A stretch of 64,000 bases of DNA, taken from contig CAZBMJ010000005.1 in assembly GCA_964493205.1 (NCBI GenBank), positions 18,057-82,056 of the forward strand, in the 5' to 3' direction. The stretch comes from CAZBMJ01 sp964493205. Its GTDB lineage: Bacteria > Myxococcota > UBA727 > JABDBI01. The notes beneath the pieces were generated by a model, which was given only the letters and a program-made list of their open reading frames with translations, was not told where the DNA came from and did no database searches. The position numbers and the translations under genes were made by a program. Below, in pieces: positions 8,203 to 17,368 of this stretch. Each line of letters starts with the position of its first letter. The stretch's first letter is position 1.

Positions 8203-8560
8203 TTTTGTAGTGGAAAGTAAAAATACAAGAGTATTCAGAGTCCCTACAAAAGTAGCTAACTCGGTGCTACAATTCATTATTCCTTATGAAATATCAGTAT
8301 CTGAAGAAAAAGATGATAACGAAGGATTCGTTAGTATTGATGAAGCTTTTAAGGATTATTATGCAGAAACTAGCAAGCCTGCAACTCTTCTGCGAGGATA
8401 CAGAGCAAGAAATGAACTAACTCAAACAGAGCTCGCAAAACATTTAAAAACGTCTCAAGCCGCTATTGCCGCAATGGAATCAGCTAAGAGGCCTATTTCT
8501 TTGCCCATGGCAAAAAAAATTGCTGCTTTTTTTAATGTTGATTATAAAGATTTCACTTAA
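8171..8560 (+). CDS. XRE-family antitoxin / autorepressor
   Basis: 129 residues from the ATG at 8171, which has GAGG about 6 bases upstream; the frame is open to 8117 without a comparable site. The C-terminal part (about residues 75-129) is a helix-turn-helix of the Cro/CI (XRE) type: LLRGYRARNELTQTELAKH, then TSQAAIAAMESAKRPIS and a final helix with AKKIAAFFNVDYKDF. The N-terminal 70 residues form a beta-rich segment likely to bind the toxin. It should neutralise the adjacent toxin and repress the shared promoter. It overlaps the toxin gene by 32 bases. A spacer of about 120 bases follows before scpA. Confidence 0.78.
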   Translation: MSVAVKMHHTDFVVESKNTRVFRVPTKVANSVLQFIIPYEISVSEEKDDNEGFVSIDEAFKDYYAETSKPATLLRGYRARNELTQTELAKHLKTSQAAIAAMESAKRPISLPMAKKIAAFFNVDYKDFT

Positions 8561-8682
8561 CTTCATCTTTTATTAACGTATCTTATGCTGTTTAAAATAG
8601 TTATAATTTAATTTATGATTTTTAGATACATATACTAAAAATAACTTATACTATATAAGAATTTTATAATTCTGGAAACCTA

Positions 8683-9591
8683 ATGCAAGAAAAACAATTT
8701 CAAATAGTAGAGCTTGGCGATAAATTAACTAAAATTATCGCCAAGGGGCTTTTTAAATCTAGCGATGCTCTAGACTTTGTACCTACACCAGAGTCTATAT
8801 ATTTTCACGTGGATACTCCTAACTATGACGGTCCCCTTGACTTATTATTACACTTATTAAATAAACACTCTATTGATATTTTTGATATACCTATTGCTTT
8901 TATTACAGAAAAATATTTAGATGAAATAAATCATTTAAAAGATTTTAATTTAGATATAGCTGGTGAATTTATTTTAATGGCAGCTATGCTCACTCAAATA
9001 AAAAGCCGCATGCTCTTGCCCCCAGAAGAAAAATCTAGTGATATGAATCAAGAACCAGATCTAGATCCAAGAGCAGAATTAGTAAAAAGGTTATTAGCCT
9101 ATAAAACCTATAAAGAAGCTGCAGAAATAATTGGCCAATATTCCCAGTTAAATAAAAACTTTTTTACTCGTACAAATTTTAGTGTCGATGAAAATTTATA
9201 CAAAAATAATGAAGAAGATTTACAAAATTTAACCATACAAAAGATAGAAATTTTTTCTCTCATAGATAATTTAGCTAATTTATTAAAACGTTCAGAACAT
9301 CAGACAGTTCATACCATAACAAGAGATAGAATTAGTATTTCAGCGCGAATTAGAGAGTTAATGGATTTTTGTCATGTTAGAAATAACTTTTCTTTTTACG
9401 ACGCTATAAAATTTTTTACAGTATATGATAAAATAGACATAATAGTGACCTTTTTAGCTGTTTTAGAAATGTGCAAACTAAAATTATTAAAAATAGAACA
9501 AATAGATAATAATAATATTTATTTAGATATTGTTAAAGAAAATTTCTATCAAGCTAACCTTAAAGATATAGATGAAGGATATAATGAATAG
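8683..9591 (+). CDS. scpA: Segregation and condensation protein A (kleisin)
   Basis: 302 residues. ScpA bridges the heads of SMC and binds ScpB in the bacterial condensin that organises and separates chromosomes. The diagnostic N-terminal block is present near residues 46-70 (NYDGPLDLLLHLLNKHSIDI) followed by DIAGEFILMAAMLTQIKSRMLLP, and the C-terminal winged-helix region follows after about residue 220. The N-terminal 40 residues are an extension relative to short ScpA proteins. The start has GGAA about 7 bases upstream. It overlaps scpB by 8 bases, indicating translational coupling. Confidence 0.92.
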   Translation: MQEKQFQIVELGDKLTKIIAKGLFKSSDALDFVPTPESIYFHVDTPNYDGPLDLLLHLLNKHSIDIFDIPIAFITEKYLDEINHLKDFNLDIAGEFILMAAMLTQIKSRMLLPPEEKSSDMNQEPDLDPRAELVKRLLAYKTYKEAAEIIGQYSQLNKNFFTRTNFSVDENLYKNNEEDLQNLTIQKIEIFSLIDNLANLLKRSEHQTVHTITRDRISISARIRELMDFCHVRNNFSFYDAIKFFTVYDKIDIIVTFLAVLEMCKLKLLKIEQIDNNNIYLDIVKENFYQANLKDIDEGYNE

Positions 9592-10336
9592 TTTAAACTT
9601 TAAAAAAGATTTATTAGGCATGCTAGAAGCATTAATATTTGCTAGTCAAGAAGCCATAAGTGCTGAAAAATTATACGAAATTTTAAACCAACATGATGAA
9701 GAACTAACCAAAAAAGAAGTAGATGCAGCGCTATATGAACTAGAAAATTTTTGGCAGCAAAATCAAAGTAATTTTGCTACAGGCTTAGTATTAAAAAAAT
9801 TAGCTGGTGGATATGTTTTTGCCACGAGCGAAAAATATGCTTTTTTAATCCAAAAACTTATGCAAGATAAACCAGTGCAAATAAGCAAAGGGCAATTAGA
9901 AGTGCTGGCCATTGTAGCTTATAGGCAGCCAATTACTAGAGTAGATGTGGATCAAATTAGGGGTGTGGACTCATCTTTTGCCATAAAAAGGCTTATGCAA
10001 CTTAACTTATTGAAAATATTAGGAAAATCTGAAGGTCTTGGCAGGGCCCTTTTATATGGTACAACTAAGTACTTCTTGGAATTTTTTGCTTTGGGATCCT
10101 TAAATGATTTACCAAGTTTAAAACAATATGAATCTCTTGGTGATGATGAGCAAAATAATGAAGAAGTGTTAGCGCAAAATATTACGATTAAGGATTTATT
10201 TGATAGTGCACAAGAAAATCCTATGTTTTCTGAAAAAACTAAGCGTCTTAGCGATGATGCTTTGAAAAGTTTAGATGAGGCTTTGTTAAATATTGATGAT
10301 GCTAATAAAAATTTTAATGGTGAGAATATAGGGTAG
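9584..10336 (+). CDS. scpB: Segregation and condensation protein B
   Basis: 250 residues from the ATG at 9584, preceded by AAGGAT; an in-frame ATG at 9572 lacks such a site. ScpB dimerises and binds ScpA within the SMC complex. The two winged-helix domains are recognisable: LEALIFASQEAISAEKL at the start, then LKKLAGGYVFATSEKYA, and QLEVLAIVAYRQPITRVDVD with VDSSFAIKRLMQLNLL. The C-terminal 70 residues are acidic and likely disordered. It overlaps the end of scpA and lies 6 bases ahead of the pseudouridine synthase gene, the scpA-scpB-rluB order found in many bacteria. Confidence 0.92.
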   Translation: MNSLNFKKDLLGMLEALIFASQEAISAEKLYEILNQHDEELTKKEVDAALYELENFWQQNQSNFATGLVLKKLAGGYVFATSEKYAFLIQKLMQDKPVQISKGQLEVLAIVAYRQPITRVDVDQIRGVDSSFAIKRLMQLNLLKILGKSEGLGRALLYGTTKYFLEFFALGSLNDLPSLKQYESLGDDEQNNEEVLAQNITIKDLFDSAQENPMFSEKTKRLSDDALKSLDEALLNIDDANKNFNGENIG

Positions 10337-10342
10337 TAATAA

Positions 10343-11086
10343 ATGCAAGAAAGAATCCAAAAAGTTTTAGCACGTTGTAACGTAGCTTCTCGAAGAAAAG
10401 TAGAAGAAATGATCCTAGAAGGCCGTATTAGAGTCAATGGACAAAAGGTAATAGAGCTAGGAACTTCTATTGACCCAGAAGTGGATAAAGTTCATGTAAA
10501 TGGCAACTTAGTGAATGTATTGCCAGAATTTGAGCAAGAAAAAATGTATATTTTACTGCACAAACCCCCTAACGTTGTAACTTCCTTAAAAGATAATTTT
10601 GATCGAAAAACTGTTATTGACTTAATGCCTCAATATAAAGGCATTAGGCTTTTTCCTATCGGCCGCCTTGATTATGATGCTCAAGGAGCATTATTGCTCA
10701 CCAACGATGGGGAAGTTGCTCAAAAAATTATGCATCCAAAATATAAATGTAAAAAAACTTATTTAGTAAAAGTCAAAGGTACCCCTAAAGCCGACGACAT
10801 TGAAAAGCTTAAACGTGGAATTTACTTAGAAGATGGCCCTACTGGAAAAAGTGAAATAGAATTTCATAGAGCTACCAAAAATAATACTTGGCTAAAAGTA
10901 AGCCTTACTCAAGGAAAATATCATCAAATAAAACGCATGTTTTTTAGAATAGAAAATCCTGTCATGAGAATTTTGCGCATCGAAGTTGCGGGCATTCCTT
11001 TAGGAAATCTTGAAGTAGGAGAGCATAGACAGCTTAATAAAAAAGAAATAATACATATCACCAAAGATGTGTACGCAGTAAATTAG
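10343..11086 (+). CDS. rluB: RsuA/RluB-family pseudouridine synthase
   Basis: 247 residues. An N-terminal S4 RNA-binding domain (ERIQKVLARCNVASRRKVEE, residues 3-22) is followed by the catalytic domain with PIGRLDYDAQGALLLTNDG, in which Asp110 is the catalytic aspartate of the family, then a KTYLVKVKG strand and the KIKRMF-type signature (YHQIKRMFF). The enzyme converts a uridine in rRNA to pseudouridine; placement after scpB points to RluB, which modifies 23S rRNA, but RsuA-like specificity for 16S rRNA cannot be excluded from sequence alone. Confidence 0.88.
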   Translation: MQERIQKVLARCNVASRRKVEEMILEGRIRVNGQKVIELGTSIDPEVDKVHVNGNLVNVLPEFEQEKMYILLHKPPNVVTSLKDNFDRKTVIDLMPQYKGIRLFPIGRLDYDAQGALLLTNDGEVAQKIMHPKYKCKKTYLVKVKGTPKADDIEKLKRGIYLEDGPTGKSEIEFHRATKNNTWLKVSLTQGKYHQIKRMFFRIENPVMRILRIEVAGIPLGNLEVGEHRQLNKKEIIHITKDVYAVN

Positions 11087-11112
11087 ATAAATAAACTAGG
11101 AGAATAAACACG

Positions 11113-12150
11113 GTGAAGATAACTGCTAATCAAGTGACGATGCTTAGAATTTTTCTTTTACCAATTCCCTTGTGCATGCTTATTTATGGACAAATGACCT
11201 TATGGTGGGTGGCATTTTTTTTCCTCACTATTCTGGGCGCAACTGATTTTGTTGATGGTATGATGGCCAGAAAAGAAGGTCCTACGGTCTTAGGATCCTT
11301 AATAGACCCTGTAGCAGATAAAATTTTTATGGCAGCAGTTATTTTATGTTTAGTGGCCATAGGTATTTTTGAAGCTTGGGTAGCCTGCGCTATTTTATCG
11401 AGAGAATTTTTATTAACAGCTTTGCGATCTTCTGTGGCTAGACGAGACCAGTCTATTAAAACCAGTATTTTAGGAAAACTAAAAACTATTATTCAAATGG
11501 GTGGTTGCGGCACCATTTTTTTAACTATTGTACTTTCGCCATTACAAACTTTTTGGATTAATTTAGCACTTTCCTCAGGATTTTTGGCAGTAGCTGTAGT
11601 TTACTTTTTTAAGGGTAGAAAAATACCTTTTTGGGCCATACCTGTTTTTTGGTGCTTTATCTTAGTAGCTGTATTAGGCATTAGTGTACCAAAACAAACT
11701 TCTTTATTAATTCAGGTTTCTATAATTATTGCCCTTACTTGGGTTTCTGCTCTAGATTATATTTTTGGTTGCCTAAAACTATTTAAACAAACGGGAATTT
11801 ATTTAGGCGATATTTATAGATTATGCTGGTGTATTATTCATGGAATATTTCTTGTTGTGCTAGTCTCTTTTTATCCTGTAATAGTATTGCCCTTATTAAT
11901 AAGCATTTCACTAGAATTTAGCATTGGTGGTATCGATAATATTATTTTAGCTAAAAAACCTAAATTTATTAATTGGCCTTTTATAAGTTCCTGTTTATAT
12001 GGCAGCACAGCAATTATACTAATCACTTTTTTCCCAAACAAAATAAACATTTATTTATTAGTAAGCGCAAGTATTATTTGTTCATTAAGTTTTTTTATTG
12101 CCAATAAACATATTTTTTCAGGTAAAGCTTCGGAAAACATGCTTGATTAG
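11113..12150 (+). CDS. pgsA: CDP-diacylglycerol-glycerol-3-phosphate phosphatidyltransferase with long membrane extension
   Basis: 345 residues from a GTG at 11113 with AGGAG about 10 bases upstream. PgsA makes phosphatidylglycerophosphate in the inner membrane. The CDP-alcohol phosphotransferase signature is at residues 45-69: Asp45, Asp48-Gly49, Ala52-Arg53, Gly61, Asp65 and Asp69; the spacer between Arg and Gly is 7 residues, one shorter than the E. coli form. Ordinary PgsA is about 180-200 residues; here a further 160 residues (from about 185) add roughly five more hydrophobic segments that I do not recognise, making a two-part membrane protein. It lies between rluB and uvrB on the same strand. 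Confidence 0.85.
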   Translation: MKITANQVTMLRIFLLPIPLCMLIYGQMTLWWVAFFFLTILGATDFVDGMMARKEGPTVLGSLIDPVADKIFMAAVILCLVAIGIFEAWVACAILSREFLLTALRSSVARRDQSIKTSILGKLKTIIQMGGCGTIFLTIVLSPLQTFWINLALSSGFLAVAVVYFFKGRKIPFWAIPVFWCFILVAVLGISVPKQTSLLIQVSIIIALTWVSALDYIFGCLKLFKQTGIYLGDIYRLCWCIIHGIFLVVLVSFYPVIVLPLLISISLEFSIGGIDNIILAKKPKFINWPFISSCLYGSTAIILITFFPNKINIYLLVSASIICSLSFFIANKHIFSGKASENMLD

Positions 12151-12159
12151 AGCACTCAT

Positions 12160-14148
12160 ATGAATAAAAATTTTGAATTAGTATCTAGTTATCAGCCTGC
12201 AGGTGATCAGCCACAGGCCATTAATGCTTTAGTAAACGGCTTAAAAAACAATAAAAAATCACAAGTATTACTGGGAGTAACAGGTTCTGGAAAAACTTTT
12301 AGTATGGCTAATATAATCGCTCAGATTAATAAACCAACCCTTGTGCTCGCGCATAATAAAACCTTAGTTGCCCAACTTTATGAAGAACTTAAAGCTTTTT
12401 TTCCCCACAACGCGGTTGAGTATTTTGTCAGTTACTATGATTACTATCAACCAGAAGCCTATGTGCCATCGAGCGATACTTTTATCGAAAAAGATAGCCA
12501 AATAAATGAAACTATTGATCGTATGAGGCATAGGGCTACTACTTCTCTGTTATCTCGCAATGATGTAATTATTGTAGCTTCTGTAAGCTGTATTTATGGT
12601 ATTGGCAGTACTGACAGTTACCAAAATATGACGGTATATTTAGAAGTGGGCAAAAAATTGCGAAGAGACTCTTTTTTACGACAACTCATTGAAAGTCAAT
12701 ACCAAAGAAACGACATAGATTTTTGCAGAGGCACTTTTAGAGTTAAGGGCGATATTATTGAAGTTTTTTTACCACAAGAAGAAAGTTTAGCCTTACGAAT
12801 AGAATTTTTTGGTGATGAAATAGAAAAACTAAGTTTTATAGATCCTCTTAGAGGAAAAACCGTTAAAGAGATTTCTTTTATAACTATCTTTCCTGCAAGC
12901 CATTATGCAACTACCAAAGAAAAACTTAACAATGCTATTAGGACTATTAAGGAAGAACTTCATCACGAACTTGTAAAACTTAAATCGCAAGATAGAATTC
13001 TGCATATGCAAAGGCTTGAGCAACGCACGCTATTTGATATAGAAATGCTTGAAACATTAGGTGTTTGTAAAGGAATTGAAAATTATTCTAGGCATTTAGC
13101 TGGTTCTAATATTGGCGATCCTCCACCTACTTTAATGGATTATTTTCCCAAAGATTTTTTATTATTTGTGGACGAATCTCACCAAACTTTGCCTCAAATA
13201 CGAGGCATGTATCGAGGAGATAGAGCTCGTAAAGAAACTTTAGTAGAACACGGATTTAGGCTACCTTGCGCTCTTGATAATCGACCATTGCGTTTTGATG
13301 AATTTAATAAGTGCTTAAACCAAACTATTTATGTTTCAGCCACTCCTCAAGACTATGAAATAGAATTAAGTGATGGAGAAGTTGTTGAACAAATTATTAG
13401 GCCTACTTTTTTAGTAGATCCTGAAATTTCCATTCGTCCTGTTATAAATCAAGTAGACGACGTAATTGGCGAATGTAAAATGGCGCTAAATAATAAAGAA
13501 CGAGTCCTCATCACTACTTTGACTAAAAAAATGGCCGAAGACTTAAGCGATTATTTAAGCGATGTGGGCATTAAGGCTCGCTACTTACATTCTGATATTG
13601 ATACCATTGAACGATCTGAAATTTTGCGTTCTTTACGCTTAGGTGTATTTGACGTGCTTATTGGTATTAACTTATTGCGAGAAGGCCTTGATTTACCTGA
13701 GGTAGCACTGGTTGCCATACTCGATGCTGATAAAGAAGGTTTTTTAAGAAGTACTACTGGGCTTATTCAAACCATTGGAAGGGCTGCTCGTAATATTAAT
13801 GGCAGAGCAATTTTATATGCCGATAACCTTACTGATTCCATTAAAAGGGCAGTTTTTGAAACTAATAGAAGAAGACAAATTCAATCTGATTTTAATAAGA
13901 AAAATAATTTAGTACCTATGCAAGTGAGTAGAGAAATAGGCAAACTTGATGAAGGGTTTAATGCTCAAAAAGAAAATTCTTATGAAACTGATACTAGCTT
14001 AAATAGCGTAGCCAAAATCGAAAAAAAGATTTTATCTTTAAAAGGTAGAATGCGCATGATGGCCCAAAAATTAAAGTTTGAAGAAGCTGCCCAAATAAGA
14101 GATGAGATAAATCACTTAAAGCAGCTATTATTAGGTTTTGAAGAATAA
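12160..14148 (+). CDS. uvrB: UvrABC excinuclease subunit B
   Basis: 662 residues, full length. UvrB is the damage-verifying helicase-like subunit of nucleotide excision repair. Visible features in order: Walker A GVTGSGKT (residues 39-46); the beta-hairpin SYYDYYQPEAYVP that inserts between DNA strands; the DEAD-like VDESHQTLPQIRGMY; the motif around YVSATPQDYE; helicase motifs V and VI (GINLLREGLDLPEVALVAI, then TIGRAARN); and a C-terminal UVR domain (KLKFEEAAQIRDEI) that binds UvrA and UvrC. It starts 9 bases after pgsA, so it is probably the last gene of the long block starting with the amidase. Confidence 0.97.
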   Translation: MNKNFELVSSYQPAGDQPQAINALVNGLKNNKKSQVLLGVTGSGKTFSMANIIAQINKPTLVLAHNKTLVAQLYEELKAFFPHNAVEYFVSYYDYYQPEAYVPSSDTFIEKDSQINETIDRMRHRATTSLLSRNDVIIVASVSCIYGIGSTDSYQNMTVYLEVGKKLRRDSFLRQLIESQYQRNDIDFCRGTFRVKGDIIEVFLPQEESLALRIEFFGDEIEKLSFIDPLRGKTVKEISFITIFPASHYATTKEKLNNAIRTIKEELHHELVKLKSQDRILHMQRLEQRTLFDIEMLETLGVCKGIENYSRHLAGSNIGDPPPTLMDYFPKDFLLFVDESHQTLPQIRGMYRGDRARKETLVEHGFRLPCALDNRPLRFDEFNKCLNQTIYVSATPQDYEIELSDGEVVEQIIRPTFLVDPEISIRPVINQVDDVIGECKMALNNKERVLITTLTKKMAEDLSDYLSDVGIKARYLHSDIDTIERSEILRSLRLGVFDVLIGINLLREGLDLPEVALVAILDADKEGFLRSTTGLIQTIGRAARNINGRAILYADNLTDSIKRAVFETNRRRQIQSDFNKKNNLVPMQVSREIGKLDEGFNAQKENSYETDTSLNSVAKIEKKILSLKGRMRMMAQKLKFEEAAQIRDEINHLKQLLLGFEE

Positions 14149-14151
14149 AAA

Positions 14152-14200
14152 GGACAGTCCTTTGTCGCTGCGAGGAGCTTTGCGACGTGGCAGTCCATCT
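14152..14200. repeat. Palindromic GCGAGGAGC-type intergenic repeat
   Basis: Between uvrB and the convergent ankyrin gene lies GTCGC-TGCGAGGAGCTTT-GCGAC (14164-14186), flanked by GGAC (14152-14155) and GTCC (14193-14196), so the whole unit can fold as a hairpin. It is clearly richer in G+C than its surroundings. The motif GCGAGGAGC...GCGACGTGGCA closely resembles a small dispersed palindromic repeat known from several host-associated bacteria, for example Rickettsia. It may also end transcription from both sides. I saw no second copy in the window. Confidence 0.5.
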
Positions 14201-14219
14201 TCAACTTAAATTTGAATGT

Positions 14220-17135
14220 TTATGGCTTCAGAAGATCTTTGATTTCTTGTGTTGCTGCAACCTCATAAGGCATTTTTCCGCCATTATCTGGAATATTCTG
14301 ATCAGCCTTAGCATCTATTAAAGCTCTCACTATGTTTTCATGGCCTTTTTCAGCAGCAATCCACAAAGGAGTTTGGCCTTCATTATTTTTAGCATTAACA
14401 TCAGCCCCAGCTTTTATCAAAGCTGTTACAACATTTTCATGGCCAGCTTGAGCAGCCATGTGCAAAGGAGTTTCGCCTTCATTATTTGTAGCTTTAACAT
14501 CAGCCTTAGCATCTATTAAAGCTTTTACTGCGTTTTCATAGCCGTGATAAGCTGCTATCATCAAAGAGGTGTCGCCATATTTATCTTTAGCATCCTTTTC
14601 AGCACCTGCTTTTATTAAAGCTTTTACTATATTTTCATCTTGTGCATAATACAAAGGAGTTTGGCCTTCATCATTTTTAGCTTTAACATCAGCACCTGCA
14701 ACTATTAAAGCTGTTACCACTTTTTCATAGCCATAAGAAACTGCATAAAGCAAAATTACAGAATCATTTAATGGTTTATCAAATATTTTAACAAGTGCGC
14801 CTAAGGCAGCTTGCCGATCAGTATCATTTTTAGCGTTTTTAAGATCTGTTAATTCCTTAGAAATATCTATAGTAACATTAAGATCGTCTTTTAATATTTT
14901 AACTAAATCACTTTCCACGTCCAAAATAGCATTGGCTTTCTCAGTAATTGTCAATGCTGGAGGTAGAGCTGGTGGCTGGAGAAGATCTTTGATTTCTTGT
15001 GTTGCTGCAACCTCATAAGGCATTTTTCCGCCATTATCTGGAATATTCTGATCAGCCTTAGCATCTATTAAAGCTCTCACTATGTTTTCATGGCCTTTTT
15101 CAGCAGCAATCCACAAAGGAGTTTGGCCTTCATTATTTTTAGCATTCTTATTAGCACCTGCTTTTATTAATGCTTGTACTATGTTTTCATCGCCATTAAG
15201 AGCAGCATAATGCAAAGGAGTAGCCCCATTCTTAGCTTCAGCATCCTTATTAGCACCAGCTGTTATTAAAGCTTTTACTATGTTTTCACTGCCTGCTTGA
15301 GCAGCAAAATGTAAGGGGGTTTGGCCGTTATTATTTTTAGCATTCTTATCAGCACCAGCATCTATTAAAGCTGTTACCACGTTTTCACAGCCTTGTTTAG
15401 CAGCAACATACAAAGGGGTTTCGCCCTCATTATTTTTAGCATTCTTATTAGCACCTGCTTTTATTAAAGCTTTTACTATTTTTTCATGACCAAGACTAGC
15501 GGCATTATGCAAAGGAGTATCCCTATTCTTAGCTTCAGCGTCCTTATCAGCACCTGCAACTATCAAAGCTGTTACCACGTTTTCATGATCTTCTAAAGCT
15601 GCCATATGCAAAGGGGTGTAGCCACTCATATTATCTGAAGTATTCTTATCAGCACCTGCATTTATCAAAGCTGTTACCACGTTTTCACGGCCTGCTTGAG
15701 CAGCAAAATATAAGGGGGTTTGGCCGTTATTATTTTTAGCATTCACATCAGCACCAGCATCTATTAAAGCTGTTACCACGTTTTCATGGCCTCCCAAAGC
15801 TGCCACATGCAAAGGGGTAGTCCCATTCTTACTTCCAGCCTCCTTATTAGCACCAGCATCTATTAAAGCTGTTACCACGTTTTCATGGCCTCCCAAAGCT
15901 GCCACATGCAAAGGGGTAGCTCCATCCTTACTTCCAGCCTCCTTATTAGCACCTGCAGCTATTAAAGCTGTTACCACGTTTTCATGGCCTCCCACAGCTG
16001 CCATATGCAAAGGGGTAGTTTCATCCTTAGCTCCAGCCTCCTTATTAGCACCTGCAGCTATTAAAGCTTTTACTATGTTTTCATCGCCATTAAAAGCAGC
16101 ATAATGCAAAATTACACCACCGTTTGTTGCCTCTTTAGTTTCATCAAATATTTTAACAAGTGCAGCTAAGGCAGCTTGCCCATCAGTATCATTTGTAGCA
16201 TCTTTAAGATCTTTGAATTCCTTAGAAATATCTATAGTAACTTTAAGATTGTCTTTTAATATTGTAACTAAATCATTTTCTATATCCAAAATAGCCTTAA
16301 TCTTCTCAGTAATTTTTGATGCTGGGGTTGGAGGAGTTGGAGCTGGTGGCTTTAGAAGATCTTTGATTTCTTTTGTTGTTGCAACATCATAAGGGGTTTT
16401 GCCGGTATTATTTGCAACTTCCTTATTAGCACCTGCATTTATCAAAGCTGTTACCACGTTTTCACGGCCATTAATAGCTGCAGCATACAAAGGGGTTTGG
16501 CCGTAATTATTTTGAACATTCACTTTAGCACCCGCAGCTATCAAAGCTGTTGCCATGTTTTCCTTGCCTTCTATAGCTGCCCTATGCAAAGGAGTTTGGC
16601 CGGCACCATCTGTAATATCTTTATCAGCGCCTGCAGCTATCAAAGCATTTACTACGTTTTCACGATCACTAATAACAGCAGAATACAAAGGGGTAATGCC
16701 GGTAACAGACTTAGCATTCACATCAGCCCCAGCAGCTATTAAAGCTTTTACTACGTTTTCATAGCCATAAGCAGCTGCATAATGCAAAATTACACCACTG
16801 TCGTTTGTTGCATCTTTAGTTTCATCAAATATTTTAACAAGTGCGTCTAAGGCAGCTTGCCGATCAGTATCATTTGTAGCATCTTTGAGATCTTTTAATT
16901 CCTTATCTACAGTAACCTTAAAACCATCTTTCAATATTGTAACTAAATCATTTTCTACATCCAAAATAGCCTTAATCTTCTCAGTAATTTTTGATGCTGG
17001 AGTTGGAGGAGTTGGAGCTGGTGGTGCACCGCTGGAACTGCTTGAACTGTTTGAATTTTTCCCACTTAGTTCTACAGCACAATTCTTACAAGCACTTAAA
17101 CTTATTAACAATATAAAAAAAATAGCTAATTTCAT
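14220..17135 (-). CDS. Large ankyrin-repeat lipoprotein with three internal modules
   Basis: 971 residues. A lipoprotein signal (ISLSAC, Cys16) leads into a Ser-rich and Pro-rich linker (about 25-48). Three modules follow, each made of a helical prologue of about 60 residues (ITEKIKAILDVENDLVTIL...AALDALVKIFDETK), a run of 33-residue ankyrin repeats and a closing half repeat (TPYDVA...EIKDLL) plus Pro linker. I count about 4, 11 and 5 full ankyrin repeats in modules one to three. Ankyrin repeats bind proteins; on a lipoprotein they would be periplasmic or surface-exposed. The ends of modules two and three share 167 identical bases, so the gene grew by internal duplication. It is the largest of three neighbouring paralogues. 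Confidence 0.88.
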   Translation of the reverse strand: MKLAIFFILLISLSACKNCAVELSGKNSNSSSSSSGAPPAPTPPTPASKITEKIKAILDVENDLVTILKDGFKVTVDKELKDLKDATNDTDRQAALDALVKIFDETKDATNDSGVILHYAAAYGYENVVKALIAAGADVNAKSVTGITPLYSAVISDRENVVNALIAAGADKDITDGAGQTPLHRAAIEGKENMATALIAAGAKVNVQNNYGQTPLYAAAINGRENVVTALINAGANKEVANNTGKTPYDVATTKEIKDLLKPPAPTPPTPASKITEKIKAILDIENDLVTILKDNLKVTIDISKEFKDLKDATNDTDGQAALAALVKIFDETKEATNGGVILHYAAFNGDENIVKALIAAGANKEAGAKDETTPLHMAAVGGHENVVTALIAAGANKEAGSKDGATPLHVAALGGHENVVTALIDAGANKEAGSKNGTTPLHVAALGGHENVVTALIDAGADVNAKNNNGQTPLYFAAQAGRENVVTALINAGADKNTSDNMSGYTPLHMAALEDHENVVTALIVAGADKDAEAKNRDTPLHNAASLGHEKIVKALIKAGANKNAKNNEGETPLYVAAKQGCENVVTALIDAGADKNAKNNNGQTPLHFAAQAGSENIVKALITAGANKDAEAKNGATPLHYAALNGDENIVQALIKAGANKNAKNNEGQTPLWIAAEKGHENIVRALIDAKADQNIPDNGGKMPYEVAATQEIKDLLQPPALPPALTITEKANAILDVESDLVKILKDDLNVTIDISKELTDLKNAKNDTDRQAALGALVKIFDKPLNDSVILLYAVSYGYEKVVTALIVAGADVKAKNDEGQTPLYYAQDENIVKALIKAGAEKDAKDKYGDTSLMIAAYHGYENAVKALIDAKADVKATNNEGETPLHMAAQAGHENVVTALIKAGADVNAKNNEGQTPLWIAAEKGHENIVRALIDAKADQNIPDNGGKMPYEVAATQEIKDLLKP
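14230..14396 (-). repeat. Intragenic direct repeat, copy 1 (module 3 end)
   Basis: This 167-base stretch reads identically to 14980-15146, exactly 750 bases away (250 codons). It covers the last full ankyrin repeat and the closing half repeat. The flanks differ, so the boundary is sharp; the likely cause is recent duplication or conversion between modules of the same gene. Confidence 0.85.
14980..15146 (-). repeat. Intragenic direct repeat, copy 2 (module 2 end)
   Basis: Identical partner of 14230-14396, in the same reading frame. Identity ends where the next ankyrin repeat begins, after agcatt at 15141-15146. Confidence 0.85.
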
Positions 17136-17368
17136 AAACTTAGTCTCATTATAAATATTTACTTACATAACTTAACAATTTACATATTTTATACAACAGA
17201 GTTTTATGAAAATATTTAAAAAGTACAACTAATCTCCGTAAAGCAATGTTTAATAAAGCTTTTGCTGTAAAACTTTCAGAATAAATAAAATATCTTTATA
17301 ATAAATTCAACATACTTAATTACTAAAAATTACTATATAAATTAAATGATTTTGCAAATAATCCGGCA
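17133..17368 (-). repeat. Duplicated spacer upstream of ankyrin gene 1
   Basis: A gene-free AT-rich spacer that is almost base-for-base repeated at 19046-19243 (one difference noticed over the first 150 bases or so) and more loosely at 18125-18371. It contains the start codon and presumably the promoter of the 971-residue ankyrin lipoprotein; on the minus strand a TATAAT lies at 17153-17148, but with no convincing -35 and no clear ribosome site. Its far end matches the downstream flank of the neighbouring paralogue. Confidence 0.8.

Noticed and set aside
8800..8818. Sequence TTTTCACGTGGAT inside scpA resembling a ParB parS site
   Set aside because: Only the central TTTCACGTG core matches the 16-base palindrome; the right half differs, and a single imperfect core is expected by chance.
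16497..17154. Plus-strand open frames opposite the ankyrin gene (also at 18634 and 18801)
   Set aside because: They are antisense frames left open by the repeated codon pattern of ankyrin units; no ribosome sites, and their residue composition mirrors the repeat.
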